From DATADW01 sp963733905 (lineage in GTDB: Bacteria > Actinomycetota > Acidimicrobiia > Spongiisociales > DATADW01): DNA of 64,000 nucleotides. Below the pieces are notes generated by a model. The model was given only the letters and a program-made list of their open reading frames with translations. It was not told the DNA's origin and did no database searches. Shown here one piece after another: positions 8,969 through 18,267 of the stretch (position 1 is the stretch's first letter; each line of letters opens with the position of its first letter). A program made the translations under genes and the position numbers. Location: NCBI GenBank assembly GCA_963733905.1, contig CAVTEU010000007.1, forward strand, positions 248,001-312,000. Direction: 5' to 3'.

Positions 8969-9899
8969 ATGAGCCGTGCTCTCTTGTTGGGGACACCGGA
9001 GGCTGCCCTCCCGGCGCTGCGGATCCTCGAGCCGCTGGTCGAGCTTGTTGCCGTGGTCACCCGTCCCGATCGGCCCCGTGGCCGATCGGGACGCCCCCGG
9101 CCCTCGCCGGTCAAGGATGCGGCGTTGGAGCGCGGCCTCGAGGTCCTCCAGCCCGAAACGGCTGGCGAGCTCGATGCCATGGTGAGCGGGTTGGCGCCGC
9201 TCGACGTGGCCGTTGTTGTGGCCTTCGGGATGCTGGTGCCCGCCGCGACGTTGCGCCGCCCTCACCGTGGATTCGTCAACATCCATTTCTCACTGTTGCC
9301 CCGATGGCGGGGTGCGGCCCCGGTGGAGAGGGCGATCCTGGCTGGGGACGAGAGCACCGGTGTGACGCTGATGGTGCTCGACGAGGGGCTGGACACCGGC
9401 CCCGTGCTGGCGGTCGAGGCGACGCCGATCGGCCCCGATGAGAACCGGGCCGAGCTCACCGACCGGCTCGCCACTCTGGGGGCAGGGTTGCTGGCGGACA
9501 CCCTGCCCGGGTTTCTCGCCGGCGAGATCCGCCCCGAGCCACAGGCTGAGGACGGTGTCACCGTCGCCTCGAGGCTCGAGCAGAGGGATCGGTGGCTCGA
9601 TCCGGCAGGATCGGCGGTGGACCTGCTGCGAAGGGTTCGGGCGATGGCACCACGCCCGGGCGCATATGCCATGACCGCAGGGAGCCGGATCCAAATCCTC
9701 GGGGCGCGTCCGGTCGAGGAATCCGGCACTCGCAGCCGGGGAGGTGGTCGTCGCCGGTGAGAGGGTGCTGCTCGGCGCTGGTGATGGGGCGATCGAACTC
9801 GAAGTGGTGAAGCCCGAGGGGCGCTCGCCGATGGCGGCATCGGCCTGGCTGCGGGGTCTGCGGCGACATCCGGTGACGCTCGAAGCCCCACCGGGTTGA
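8969..9899 (+). CDS. fmt: Methionyl-tRNA formyltransferase
   Basis: Formylates initiator Met-tRNA using 10-formyl-tetrahydrofolate. N-terminal catalytic domain with VVTRPDRPRGRSGRP, the active-site region FVNIHFSLLPRWRGAAPVER and the conserved Asp in LDEGLDTGPVL; C-terminal OB-like domain with MAPRPGAYAM and later VKPEGRSPMAASAWLRG. Frame change near 9735, after ARPVEESG. About 310 residues in total. It follows def by 16 bases, so the two probably form one unit. Confidence 0.92.
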
Positions 9900-9931
9900 A
9901 AGTCTCCGGTCCTCCGAGCAGCACCGGCTCA

Positions 9932-9937
9932 TACACT
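9932..9937 (+). promoter_or_regulatory. -10 box TACACT, probable leaderless rpe promoter
   Basis: TACACT ends 6 bases before the GTG start of rpe with no Shine-Dalgarno in between, the same layout as metK and ribE. No clear -35 element. Confidence 0.45.
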
Positions 9938-9943
9938 CGGACC

Positions 9944-10603
9944 GTGGTCAAGATCGCCCCATCGATCCTCGCTGCCGATTTCACCAGACTGGGTGAGGTG
10001 GTGGCGCAGGTCGAGCCGGTGGTCGATCTGCTCCACATCGACGTGATGGACGGACACTTCGTGCCCAACATCTCCCTCGGGATGCCGGTTATCGCATCGT
10101 TGCGGAGGACATCCCGCCTCCTTTTCGACTGCCATCTCATGGTCACCAACCCCGAGGCACACCTCGAGCAGCTCGCCGCGGCGGGAGCCGATCTGGTCAC
10201 CATCCATGTCGAGGCGGTGCCCGACCCGACGCGGCTGGCCAAGGAGGCGTCGGGGCTCGGACTCGACTTCGGGCTGGTCCTCAACCCGGGCACGGTTTTC
10301 GAGGCAGCCGAGCCCTACCTCGAGCTGGCCTCGGTCTTGCTGGTGATGTCGGTCGAGCCCGGGTTCGGCGGGCAGCGGTTTCTCGAGAGCGTGCTTCCCA
10401 AGATCGAGACCGCCAGACGCCGCATCGATGCCCTTGCGCTTTCGACCGAGATCGAGGTCGACGGCGGGGTCACCACCGAAGTGGCAGGAGCGCTGTGCTC
10501 CGCCGGCGCCGACATCCTGGTGGCAGGCACAGCCGTGTTCGGGGCGGACGACCCGGTGGCGGCGGTGGAGGCATTGCGCTTGGCTGCGGGAGGTGCCGGT
10601 TGA
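9944..10603 (+). CDS. rpe: Ribulose-phosphate 3-epimerase
   Basis: Interconverts ribulose 5-phosphate and xylulose 5-phosphate in the pentose phosphate pathway; ribulose 5-phosphate also feeds the ribBA reaction encoded nearby. GTG 9944 gives VKIAPSILAADFTRLGEVV, the normal N-terminus. Metal and catalytic regions are LLHIDVMDGHFVPNISLG, FDCHLMVTNPEAHLEQ, LLVMSVEPGFGGQRFLES and EIEVDGGVTTEVAG. 219 residues, no frame break. The stop overlaps the TTG start of the next gene. Confidence 0.94.
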   Translation: MVKIAPSILAADFTRLGEVVAQVEPVVDLLHIDVMDGHFVPNISLGMPVIASLRRTSRLLFDCHLMVTNPEAHLEQLAAAGADLVTIHVEAVPDPTRLAKEASGLGLDFGLVLNPGTVFEAAEPYLELASVLLVMSVEPGFGGQRFLESVLPKIETARRRIDALALSTEIEVDGGVTTEVAGALCSAGADILVAGTAVFGADDPVAAVEALRLAAGGAG

Positions 10604-11529
10604 CCGAGACGGTCCTCGTGGTGGACGATGACCGCGCGCTCCGCCTTCTGGTCAGGCTCCGTTTGGAGGAGGCCGGGTTTGGGGTGGAGGAGGCGACCAA
10701 CGGGGAGGACGCGCTCGGCAGGGTGCTCAAGACCCCGGTCGACCTGATCCTGCTCGACGTGGTGATGCCCCAACTCGATGGGCTCACCACGCTCCGCCGT
10801 CTGAGGACATCACCAGCCGGAGCCAACATCCCGATCATCCTGGTGACCGGCAAGGCCGAGCTCGGTGACCGTCTCCAGGGGCTGGAGCTGGGTGCCGACG
10901 ACTTCATCTCCAAGCCGTTCGAGGTGGAGGAACTGGTGGCCCGGGTGCGCACCGTGTTGCGGCGATCCCAGCAGATGCGCGATGTGTCACCACTCACCGG
11001 GCTGCCGGGCAACTTCCGGATCGCCGCCGAGTTGGAGGCTCGGGTGAAATCGGGGGAGCCCCTCGCCTTGGTCCACGCCGACCTCGACAACTTCAAGGCG
11101 TTCAACGACCACTACGGGTTCATGCGGGGGGATCAGGTGATCACATTCTGCGCCCGTTCGATGCTCGACGCCGCTGCCGAGACCGGAGACCCCACCGCCT
11201 TCGTCGGTCACATCGGGGGAGACGATTTCGTGGCTCTGATGAACCCCGACGTCGCCGAGTCCTTTTGCCGGAACACGATCAGGAGCTTCGATGCCGGTGT
11301 CCTTGCCCTGTACGACACGGTGGACGCCATCAAGGGGTACATCGAGGTGACCGACCGTCGCGGCGAGCGGCATGCCTATCCGATCGTGTCGGTGTCGATG
11401 GGCGTGGCCAGCAACCAGCAGAGGACCATCGAGACCCACTGGGAGGCATCGGCGATCGCGGTCGAGATGAAGGAGTTCGCCAAGCAGCGCCCCGGTTCGA
11501 GCTTCGAGGTCGACCGGCGCACCACATGA
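10600..11529 (+). CDS. Response regulator with REC and GGDEF-family domains
   Basis: Two-domain signalling protein from a TTG start overlapping the rpe stop. Residues about 4-120 are a receiver domain (VLVVDDDRALRLLVRLRLEE, phospho-acceptor Asp in LILLDVVMPQLDG, conserved Lys in DDFISKPFEVEE). Residues about 135-300 are a GGDEF-family domain with the signature GGDDF (IGGDDFVALM) and the upstream DLDNFKAFND motif. GGDDF is close to active diguanylate cyclase signatures, so cyclic-di-GMP synthesis is possible but unproven. No sensor kinase is adjacent. The placement inside a metabolic cluster is unusual. Confidence 0.85.
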   Translation: MTETVLVVDDDRALRLLVRLRLEEAGFGVEEATNGEDALGRVLKTPVDLILLDVVMPQLDGLTTLRRLRTSPAGANIPIILVTGKAELGDRLQGLELGADDFISKPFEVEELVARVRTVLRRSQQMRDVSPLTGLPGNFRIAAELEARVKSGEPLALVHADLDNFKAFNDHYGFMRGDQVITFCARSMLDAAAETGDPTAFVGHIGGDDFVALMNPDVAESFCRNTIRSFDAGVLALYDTVDAIKGYIEVTDRRGERHAYPIVSVSMGVASNQQRTIETHWEASAIAVEMKEFAKQRPGSSFEVDRRTT

Positions 11530-12618
11530 CCGTGGGCAGATCGGCCGGCTCCGATTCAGCCGACGCGGAGCACGCCGCTGCTGCTTATGGAGCGGGCGAT
11601 CGAGGCCGCCCGTCCCCACCGCCCCCACCCCAATCCTCGTGTCGGTGCGGTGGTGGCTGGAAACGATGGCGACGTGCTGGCCGTCTCGGGCCACGCCGGC
11701 CCCGGAAGCCCGCATGCCGAAGCCGAGGCGCTCGCCGTGGCCGGCGCCGCAGCCGAAGGCGGCACCCTGGTGGTCACGCTCGAGCCGTGTACCCACCAAG
11801 GACGGACGCCTCCGTGCGTCGATGCAGTTCTCGCCTCAGGGGTGGGCCGCGTCGTCGTCGGTGCCATCGACCCCGACCTGCGGGTGGCGGGTGGAGGTGT
11901 TCGCCGGCTCATCGAAGCGGGTCTCGACGTCCAGGTGGGCGTGCCAGGCATCGACGCAGAGGAAATCGACCCCGGGTATTTCCACCATCGCCGGACCGGA
12001 CGGCCGCTCGTCACCCTCAAGCTCGCCACCACCCTCGATGGGCAGGTGGCCGCTGCCAACGGGGAATCCCAATGGATCACGTCGGTTGAGGCACGCGCCG
12101 ACGCCCATCTCCTCCGCGCCTCGTCCGACGCCATCCTCGTCGGCGCCGGGACCGCGCTGGCCGACGACCCCGAGCTGACCGTCCGTCTCGACGGGTACGA
12201 CGGCCCCCAACCTCGGCCGGTGGTGATGACCGGTCGCCGCGGGCTCCCCGACGACCTGGCCCTGTTGGATCGGGACCCGGTCATCCTCGCTCCACGCCCG
12301 GTCGAGCTGCCCGGTGTCGTCTTGGTGGTTCCCGACGCGGCCGGGGAGCAGGTGGACCCCGCCACCGCCATGGCCGAGCTGGGTGGCCTCGGGATCGTCG
12401 ACCTGCTGGTCGAGGGCGGGCCAAAGCTGGCGGGAACGCTGTGGGAGGCCGAGTTGGTGGATCGCTTGGTGATCTACCTCGGAGCGCGCCTTGGCGGCGG
12501 GGTTGGTCGTCCGGCTTTCGATGGGGTCCTGGCGACGCTCGCCGACGCCCGACCTCTCCGCATCACCGCGGTGAGACGGGTGGGGCCCGACATCAGGGTG
12601 GATGCCTCGCCGGCCTGA
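11526..12618 (+). CDS. ribD: Riboflavin biosynthesis deaminase/reductase
   Basis: Bifunctional enzyme for the second and third steps of riboflavin synthesis from GTP. The zinc deaminase domain shows NPRVGAVVAGNDG, HAEAEAL and LEPCTHQGRTPPCVDAV (zinc ligands His, Cys, Cys); the reductase half starts at RPLVTLKLATTLDGQVAA and includes WITSVEARADAHLLRA and LLVEGGPKLAG. Start at ATG 11526, which overlaps the preceding stop, needs a frame change near 11580; otherwise ATG 11587 (MERAIEAARP) starts a slightly short protein. Confidence 0.92.
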
Positions 12619-12664
12619 ACACCCCTCTGATCTGGGGTATCGCCTGCGGCAACGGCGGGGTCAA

Positions 12665-12670
12665 TACACT
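12665..12670 (+). promoter_or_regulatory. -10 box TACACT, probable leaderless ribE promoter
   Basis: TACACT ends 7 bases before the ribE ATG. No Shine-Dalgarno is seen, and no FMN riboswitch fold is recognisable in the short ribD-ribE gap (12619-12677). Confidence 0.4.
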
Positions 12671-12677
12671 CATCGAG

Positions 12678-13436
12678 ATGTTCACCGGGATCGTCGAGCG
12701 GCTGGGCGACGTCGAATCGGTCGAACGCGGCCCGGGCTCTCTCCGACTTCACATCGCAGCCGGGCCGATCGGTGATTCGCTGGCGGTCGGTGATTCGGTG
12801 GCCGTCAACGGGGTCTGTCTTACCGCGGTCGAAGTCGGTTCGGAGCGATTCGCCGCCGATGTCGTCGACGAGACCGTCGATCGGACCAACCTCGGTGATC
12901 TCGAGCCGGGTGACCAGGTGAACCTGGAATTGCCGATGATGGTGACGGGCCGGCTCGATGGACATCTGGTCCAAGGTCATGTCGACGGGGTGGCCGACGT
13001 GGCCTCGATAACCGGGGAGGGCGACGGTGTCAGGATGAGGGTGGCGCTCCCCGGGCATCTGGAGCGCTACGTCGTCGAGAAGGGATCGATCACCCTCGAC
13101 GGGGTGAGTCTCACAGTGGCCGCCGTCGGCGAGGGTTGGCTGGAAGTGGCGTTGATCCCACACACCCTCGAGGTCACCACCCTGGGCCAGCGCATCCCCG
13201 GCCATCGGGTGAACCTCGAAGTCGACATTCTCGCCAAGTACGTGGAGCGTCTGCTCGAAGCGGCTCACCCCGTGCCGCCGGCGGAGCCGGCACCGGGTGT
13301 GAGCAGCGATTCGGAGAAGGGCGACCCACGAGCCAGAACCTCGAACAACGGCCGGAGGCCGCCATATGAGCTTCGCTCCGGTCGAAGAGCTGATCGAGGC
13401 CGTCGCCCGCGGCGAATTGGTGGTCATGGTCGATGA
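12678..13436 (+). CDS. ribE: Riboflavin synthase, alpha subunit
   Basis: Last step of riboflavin synthesis: dismutation of two 6,7-dimethyl-8-ribityllumazine molecules. The tandem lumazine-binding repeat is clear: first half MFTGIVERLGDVE, SLAVGDSVAVNGVCLTAVEV; second half GHLVQGHVDGVADVASI, EKGSITLDGVSLTVAAVGEG and IPHTLEVTTLG. The recognisable protein ends about LAKYVERLLEAAH; the frame then runs on for about 55 residues and 71 bases into ribBA, which suggests an indel hides the true stop before 13366. Confidence 0.9.
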   Translation: MFTGIVERLGDVESVERGPGSLRLHIAAGPIGDSLAVGDSVAVNGVCLTAVEVGSERFAADVVDETVDRTNLGDLEPGDQVNLELPMMVTGRLDGHLVQGHVDGVADVASITGEGDGVRMRVALPGHLERYVVEKGSITLDGVSLTVAAVGEGWLEVALIPHTLEVTTLGQRIPGHRVNLEVDILAKYVERLLEAAHPVPPAEPAPGVSSDSEKGDPRARTSNNGRRPPYELRSGRRADRGRRPRRIGGHGR

Positions 13437-14601
13437 TGCCGACCGAGAGAACGAAGGCGACCTGATCGTCGCCGCCGACGCCGTCACCGAGCAGCAACTC
13501 GGGTTCATGATCCGCCACACCTCGGGGATCATCTGCCTGCCCATGCTGGGCGAGCGCCTCGACGAGCTCCGGCTGCCGATGATGGTGACGGTCAACACCG
13601 ATGTCCGCCGCACCGCATTCACCATCTCGATCGATGCCCGCGAGGGGACCACCACCGGGATCTCGGCGGCCGACCGGGTGCGAACCATCCGGGCGGCTAT
13701 CGACCCGGAGACCAGCCACGACGACCTCAACCGTCCGGGCCATATCTTCCCGCTCCGGTACGAGTCGGGCGGAGTCCTGCGGCGCGCCGGGCACACCGAG
13801 GCTGCGGTGGACCTGGCGACCATGGCGGGTCGCTACCCGGCGGCGGTGTTGGCGGAGGTGATCAATGACGATGGGACCGTGGCCCGGCTGGGCGACATCG
13901 AGACTCTTCGCCAAACAGCACGACATCCTCATCGGGACCATCGCCGACCTCATCGCCCACCGCAGGCGTCACGAGCGACTCGTGGAGCGGGTGGCCGAGG
14001 GAAAGCTCCCCACCCCGTTCGGTGAGTTCCGGGCGGTCGGGTACCGGTCCTTCGACGGCAGGGAGCACCTCGCTCTGGTGATGGGCGATGTCACCGGGAA
14101 GGACGGGGTTCTGGTGAGGGCCCACTCCGAGTGCCTCACCGGCGACGTGTTCACCAGCCTGCGATGCGATTGCGGTTTTCAGCTCGAGTCGGCCATGGAG
14201 ACCATCGGTGCAGGCCGGCGAGGGGGTCGTTGTCTACATCCGGGGTCACGAGGGCAGGGGGATCGGGCTCCTCCACAAGCTGGCCGCCTACAACCTCCAG
14301 GACAACGGGAGGGACACCGTCGAGGCGAATCTCGAGCTTGGGTCTTCCTGCCGATGCCCGCGACTACGGGATAGGGGCCCAGATCCTCGCCGACCTCGGG
14401 ATCACGACGATGCGGCTCCTCACCAACAACCCGGCCAAGCGAGCCGGGATCGAGGGATACGGGCTTTCCATCGTCGAGCGGGTCCCGATCCGCTCCCGGC
14501 CCAACGACCACAACCGCCGCTACCTGGAGACCAAGGCCGACAAGATGGGTCACGACATCTTCCCCGAGGACGAGACCGCGACGGACGATGCGGGTGAGTG
14601 A
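13366..14601 (+). CDS. ribBA: DHBP synthase / GTP cyclohydrolase II
   Basis: Bifunctional first enzyme of both riboflavin branches. The RibB half has MVDDADRENEGDLIVAADAV, HTSGIICLPM, TTTGISAADR and RPGHIFPLR. The RibA half has LVRAHSECLTGDVFTSLRCD with zinc-binding cysteines, then YIRGHEGRGIGLLHKLAAYN, DYGIGAQILADLGI and LLTNNPAKR. Frame changes near 13910, 14212 and 14340; merged length is about 410 residues, as in other fused RibBA. It overlaps the ribH start by a few bases. Confidence 0.93.
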
Positions 14602-15065
14602 GATCGATCCCGAGCCCGATGGCGCCGGGCTCCGCATCGGGGTCGCCGTCTCGACCTACAACGCGGTCTTCACCGATGGTCTGCTGGCGGGGGCTCTCGA
14701 TGCCCTCGAGGGCAGTGGGAGTGGAGGAGGTCACCGTCCTCCGGGTTCCCGGAGCCCTCGAGCTCCCGGTGGCCGCCCTTGCCCTTGCCCGGTCGGGGTG
14801 CCACGGCGTGGTCGCTGTGGGCACGGTGATCAAAGGTGACACCGACCACTACGACGTGGTCGTCAACGAGTCGGCGGCCGGGCTCACCGCCGCCTCGCTC
14901 GACACCGGCATCCCGGTGACCAATGCGGTGCTCGCCGTCCACGAGGCGGCGCATGCCCGGGAACGGAGCTTCCGGGGGCGGGCAACAAGGGGTTCGAGGC
15001 GGCGACCGCCGCGGTCGTCCATGGCGGCGGCGCTGCGCGGGCTGCGGGCGGCTTCGCACCCATGA
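14588..15065 (+). CDS. ribH: 6,7-dimethyl-8-ribityllumazine synthase
   Basis: Penultimate riboflavin step; forms icosahedral or pentameric shells. GLRIGVAVSTYNAVFTDGLL at the N-terminus, VLRVPGALELPVAALALA, then the active-site stretch GTVIKGDTDHYDVVVNESAA and the ending GNKGFEAATAAVVHGGG. Frame changes near 14720 and 14985. The stop is uncertain: TGA 15063-15065 fits the usual length, whereas the last conserved frame runs on to about 15192. Confidence 0.88.
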
Positions 15066-15077
15066 CCGGCCCGCCCG

Positions 15078-15083
15078 TATACT
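15078..15083 (+). promoter_or_regulatory. -10-like box TATACT upstream of the infC leader
   Basis: TATACT lies about 165 bases before the infC start and just after the ribH coding end. It would give the infC-rpmI-rplT operon an untranslated leader of about 155 bases. The -35 region is weak (TTCGCA at 15053-15058, 19-base spacing). Confidence 0.4.
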
Positions 15084-15106
15084 GGTCAGGACAAATCAAG
15101 CGAAGC

Positions 15107-15122
15107 GGAGGCAGCTGCCTCC
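15107..15122 (+). promoter_or_regulatory. 16-base perfect palindrome in the infC leader
   Basis: GGAGGCAGCTGCCTCC is a perfect palindrome that can fold into a hairpin at the start of the leader. Its GGCAGC and GCTGCC arms can also pair with the arms of the terminator-like hairpin at 15196-15219, so it could act as an antiterminator. The alternative pairing is my inference. Confidence 0.4.
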
Positions 15123-15195
15123 CACCCGGCCGTCACCGACGAGCCGAGGTTCCAGGACAAGAGGCGTTCCATCGGGCGCCACTTTTCCCATGAAT

Positions 15196-15223
15196 GGCAG
15201 CAAGCTCCGGTTTGCTGCCTTTT
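15196..15223 (+). terminator. Attenuator-like intrinsic terminator in the infC leader
   Basis: Perfect 8-bp stem GGCAGCAA / TTGCTGCC (15196-15203, 15212-15219) with an 8-base loop, followed by TTTT. It lies 24 bases before the infC start codon and 10 bases before its Shine-Dalgarno, the position expected for a leader attenuator rather than an operon end. infC-rpmI-rplT operons are autoregulated in other bacteria by L20 or IF3. Confidence 0.6.
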
Positions 15224-15247
15224 GCATTCCACGAAGGAGGAAGGCGC

Positions 15248-15769
15248 ATCGCAGAGCCACGCGTGAACGACTACATCCGGGCTTCCGAGGTCCGGTTGGT
15301 CGCACCCGACGGAACCCAGATCGGGATCAAGAAGCTGCAGGAGGCCATTTGGCTGGCGGAGCAACTCGGGCTGGACCTGGTGGAGGTGGCGCCCAACGCC
15401 AACCCGCCGGTCGCCAGGTTGATGGACTACGGGAAGTTCAAGTACGAGCAGTCGGTGCGCGACCGGGAAGCTCGGAAGAAGCAGACCCGTACCGTGATCA
15501 AAGAGCTCCGTATGAAGCCGCGGATCGGACCCCACGACTACGACATCCTGCGCCGCCGCGCCGAGACCTTCCTCGGCGACGGTGACAAGGTGAGGGTGAC
15601 CGTCCGGTTCCGGGGCCGCGAGAACACTCGCCCCGAGATGGGTCTGCGGTTGATGGAGCGGCTCAGCAGCGACGTGGCGGAGATGGCCACCGTGGAGCAG
15701 GCGCCACAGGTGGATGGGCGCTCGATGACGATGACACTGGCGCCGACCCGCCGTGCCGGACGGCGATGA
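15248..15769 (+). CDS. infC: Translation initiation factor IF-3 (ATC start codon)
   Basis: IF-3 binds the 30S subunit and discriminates against wrong start codons. I place the start at ATC 15248: it is 7 bases after a perfect AAGGAGG (15234-15240) and gives IAEPRVNDYIRASEVRLVAP, the family N-terminus. Non-AUG starts (ATT, ATC, ATA) are a known infC feature that lets IF-3 repress its own synthesis. N-domain to about residue 75, linker YGKFKYEQSVRDREARKKQ, C-domain LRMKPRIGPHDYDI to the end. 173 residues, no frame break. Confidence 0.93.
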   Translation: MAEPRVNDYIRASEVRLVAPDGTQIGIKKLQEAIWLAEQLGLDLVEVAPNANPPVARLMDYGKFKYEQSVRDREARKKQTRTVIKELRMKPRIGPHDYDILRRRAETFLGDGDKVRVTVRFRGRENTRPEMGLRLMERLSSDVAEMATVEQAPQVDGRSMTMTLAPTRRAGRR

Positions 15770-15896
15770 GCAACCGTCCGACAACGGGACGAGCCGCGCA
15801 ACGCCGAGACCGGCAAGACGAGCCGCGCGAGCCGAGACGGCGAGAGACGCCGGCAGACAATGGCCGGACAACGAGCCGACCGAATGAGGATCTGAA
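15770..15896. other. infC-rpmI spacer, GACGAGCCG-type repetitive
   Basis: 127 bases rich in repeated GAGCCG, GAGACGG and GGCAGAC-like words, similar to the repeat before pyrD. No hairpin with a T-tract. Cotranscription of infC and rpmI is likely. Confidence 0.35.
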
Positions 15897-16091
15897 ATGC
15901 CGAAGATGAAGTCCCACAGAGGGATAGCCAAACGAATCAAGGTGACCGGCTCGGGTGAGCTGCGCCGCGCCCAGGCGGGGCGTGGCCATCTCAAGCTGGC
16001 CAAGGGAAGACAGCGGTTCCGCCGGTTGAGCGGCACCACGTCGCTCCCTCCCGGCGACCGCCGGCGCGCCCGCCGCATGCTGGGCATCTGA
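15897..16091 (+). CDS. rpmI: Ribosomal protein bL35
   Basis: 64-residue basic protein of the large subunit. MPKMKSHRGIAKRIKVTGSG at the N-terminus, then LRRAQAGRGHLKLAKGRQR and the ending RRARRMLGI, the normal length and pattern. Second gene of infC-rpmI-rplT. Confidence 0.95.
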   Translation: MPKMKSHRGIAKRIKVTGSGELRRAQAGRGHLKLAKGRQRFRRLSGTTSLPPGDRRRARRMLGI

Positions 16092-16109
16092 GCCGGAAGG
16101 AGAACACCC

Positions 16110-16467
16110 ATGGCCCGTGTGAAGCGAGCCGTACACGCCAAGAAGAAGCACCGCGCCGTCCTCGAGCAGGCCAAGGGGTTCAAGGGGGCGCGCAGCAGGC
16201 GGTTCCGTACCGCCAACGAGCAGCTCATGCACGCCCAACAGGACGCCTATCCGCGACCGCCGGGCACGCAAGGGTGACTTCCGCCGTCTCTGGATCATCC
16301 GGATCAACGCCGCCGCCCGCGAGCACGGGGTGTCCTACTCGCAGCTGATCGCCGGGCTCAAGGCCGCCGAGATCGAGGTCGACCGGAAGATGCTGGCCGA
16401 CATGGCCGTTCGCGACCCCGAGGCGTTCAAGAGCGTCGTCGAGTTGGCGGTGGCCGACCGCGGCTAG
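16110..16467 (+). CDS. rplT: Ribosomal protein bL20
   Basis: Large-subunit assembly protein that binds 23S rRNA and, in other bacteria, its own operon leader. MARVKRAVHAKKKHRAVLEQ at the start, AKGFKGARSRRFRTANEQLM, then after a frame change near 16255 KGDFRRLWIIRINAAAREHG, SYSQLIAGLKAAEIEVDRKM and VVELAVADRG. About 119 residues merged, the normal length. A GGAAGGAG Shine-Dalgarno lies about 7 bases before ATG 16110. An essential protein cannot be broken, so an indel is inferred. Confidence 0.93.
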
Positions 16468-16477
16468 CCGCCCCCCG

Positions 16478-17213
16478 GTCCGTTCGCCGCGCAACCCCCG
16501 CGTTGCGGAGGCGGCCAGGCTCCATCGCTCCGCGGAGACGGGCGGCAACCGGTCTCACCCTGGTCGAGGGCCCGCATCTTTTCGATGAGGCGGTGTCGGC
16601 CGGTGCCGAGGTGCGCACCGTGTTCGCCACCGACCCGGAGACCCTGGTGCCCGACGGGGCCGATCTGATCGTCGTCGCCGATGCGGCGCTGGATCGCCTC
16701 TCCGGCACAAAGTCACCTCGTGGGCCGGTGGCGGTGATGGGCATTCCCCAGGTCGGCGGTAGTGACCACCGACCAGGCGCTGGTGCTGTACGGACTGGCC
16801 GACCCGGGCAATGTCGGCAGCCTGATCCGCACCGCCGCCGCCTTTGGCGCAGGTGTCATCGCCGGGCCGGGGACCGCCGATCCCTGGTCGCCGAAGACGC
16901 TCCGTGCCGCGGCAGGCGGGCACTTCCGCACCACCATCGAGTTGGCCCCCGATCTCGACCCGGCGGCTCTCGAGGGCGCGGGGCTGGGACGATCGTCTCC
17001 ACGGTCGTGTCGGGGGGCGTCCACCCCGATGAGTTGGAGCCGGGACGACACGCCGTGCTGATCGGAGACGAGGCCCATGGGCTGCCCACCCGACGTGGCG
17101 GCGTCCGGGCGGGCGGTGACCATCCCCATGCCAGGTGGCACCGAGAGCCTCAACGCCGCGGTGGCGGGCGCCGTGCTGCTCTTCGCCCTGACGAAAACGG
17201 CAAAGGGGAGCCG
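16478..17213 (+). CDS. SpoU/TrmH-family RNA 2'-O-methyltransferase
   Basis: Predicted SAM-dependent 2'-O-methyltransferase of rRNA or tRNA, of the type commonly found between rplT and pheS. N-terminal substrate-binding domain RNPRVAEAARL..TGLTLVEGPHLFDEA; the knotted catalytic domain has GLADPGNVGSLIRTAAAFGA (motif 1), AVLIGDEAHGLP (motif 2) and IPMPGGTESLNAAVAGAVLL (motif 3). At least four frame changes (about 16540, 16755, 16985, 17090), so both ends are approximate. Specific target unknown. Confidence 0.85.
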
Positions 17214-17243
17214 GCGACACCCTTGGCTAACCTCCCCGGCCCC

Positions 17244-18261
17244 ATGTCCGGGATCCGATCAACTCGTCTCCGGCGCCGAGGAGCTCACTCGCCGGCGCCG
17301 CGACGCTCGACCAACTCGACGAGGTCGAGTCACAACTGGTGGGGCGCCGTTCGGAGCTTGCCGAGCTGAGGCGGACACTCGGGACCCGGCCCCGCAGACG
17401 AGAGGCGCGCCCTCGGCGCGGAGATCAACGAGGCGCAGCGGCGGGTGGAGGAGTTGGTGGCCGCCCGTCGCAAGGAGCTCGATGCGGAGGCTGAAGACCG
17501 GCTGCTCGCTTCGGACAGGGCGGACATCACCTTGCCTGCGGTCGAGCTTGCGTGCGCGGCACCCACCACCTCATCACCCAGTCGATGGCCGAGATCTGCG
17601 AGATCTTCCGCGCCATCGGCTACCAGGTGGTCACCGGCCCCGAGGTCGAGACCGTCCGCTACAACTTCGACGCCCTCAACCACGTACCCCACCACCCGGC
17701 GCGTCTCCCCAGCGACACTCTCTACCTGGAGCCGTGGGACGGCAGGGGAAGAACCGGCGAGGACGCGTTGCTGCTCCGCACCCACACCTCGCCGATGCAG
17801 GCAGGGTGATGGAGCGCCAGCCGCCTCCGGTGTACGTCGTCGTTCCGGGGAGGACCTACCGACCCGACCCGTGGGACGCCACCCACGCACCGGTGTTCCA
17901 CCAGGTCGAGGGTCTTGCGGTGGCCGAGGACATCACATTCGGTGACCTCAAGGGGACGCTGGAGCACTTCGCCCGCGAGATGTTCGGGCCGAACGTGAGG
18001 ACGAGGTTCAGCCCCGACTTCTTTCCTTTCACCGAGCCGTCGGCGCAGATGGCGGTGAGCTGGCGCGACGATTGGCTCGAGTTGCTCGGCTGCGGGATGG
18101 TGGACCCCAACGTGTTCGAGGCCGTCGGCTACGACCCGACCCAGGTCTCGGGGTTCGCCTTCGGCGTTGGTGCCGACCGGGTCGCCATGGTGCGCCACGG
18201 GATCGACGACATCCGGCTTCTCTACGAGAACGACATGCGGGTGCTGAGGCAATTCCGATGA
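17244..18261 (+). CDS. pheS: Phenylalanyl-tRNA synthetase alpha subunit
   Basis: Catalytic subunit that charges tRNA-Phe. N-terminal coiled coil LDQLDEVESQLVGRRSELAE followed by ALGAEINEAQRRVEELVAAR; class II catalytic core with GTHHLITQSMAEICEIFRAI (motif 1 region), YNFDALNHVPHHPAR, LLRTHTS, RFSPDFFPFTEPSAQMAV and the ending GFAFGVGADRVAMVRHGIDD (motif 3). Frame changes near 17253, 17395, 17545 and 17812. A TAACCT -10-like box (17228-17233) lies 10 bases before ATG 17244. Confidence 0.92.
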
Positions 18262-18267
18262 TGGTCG

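Noticed and set aside
12619..12677. FMN riboswitch before ribE
   Set aside because: The gap is 59 bases and lacks the conserved FMN-element sequences; a leaderless promoter fits better.
13280..13436. A real C-terminal extension of riboflavin synthase
   Set aside because: The extension is Arg-rich, overlaps ribBA by 71 bases and is absent from the family; an indel hiding the stop is more likely.
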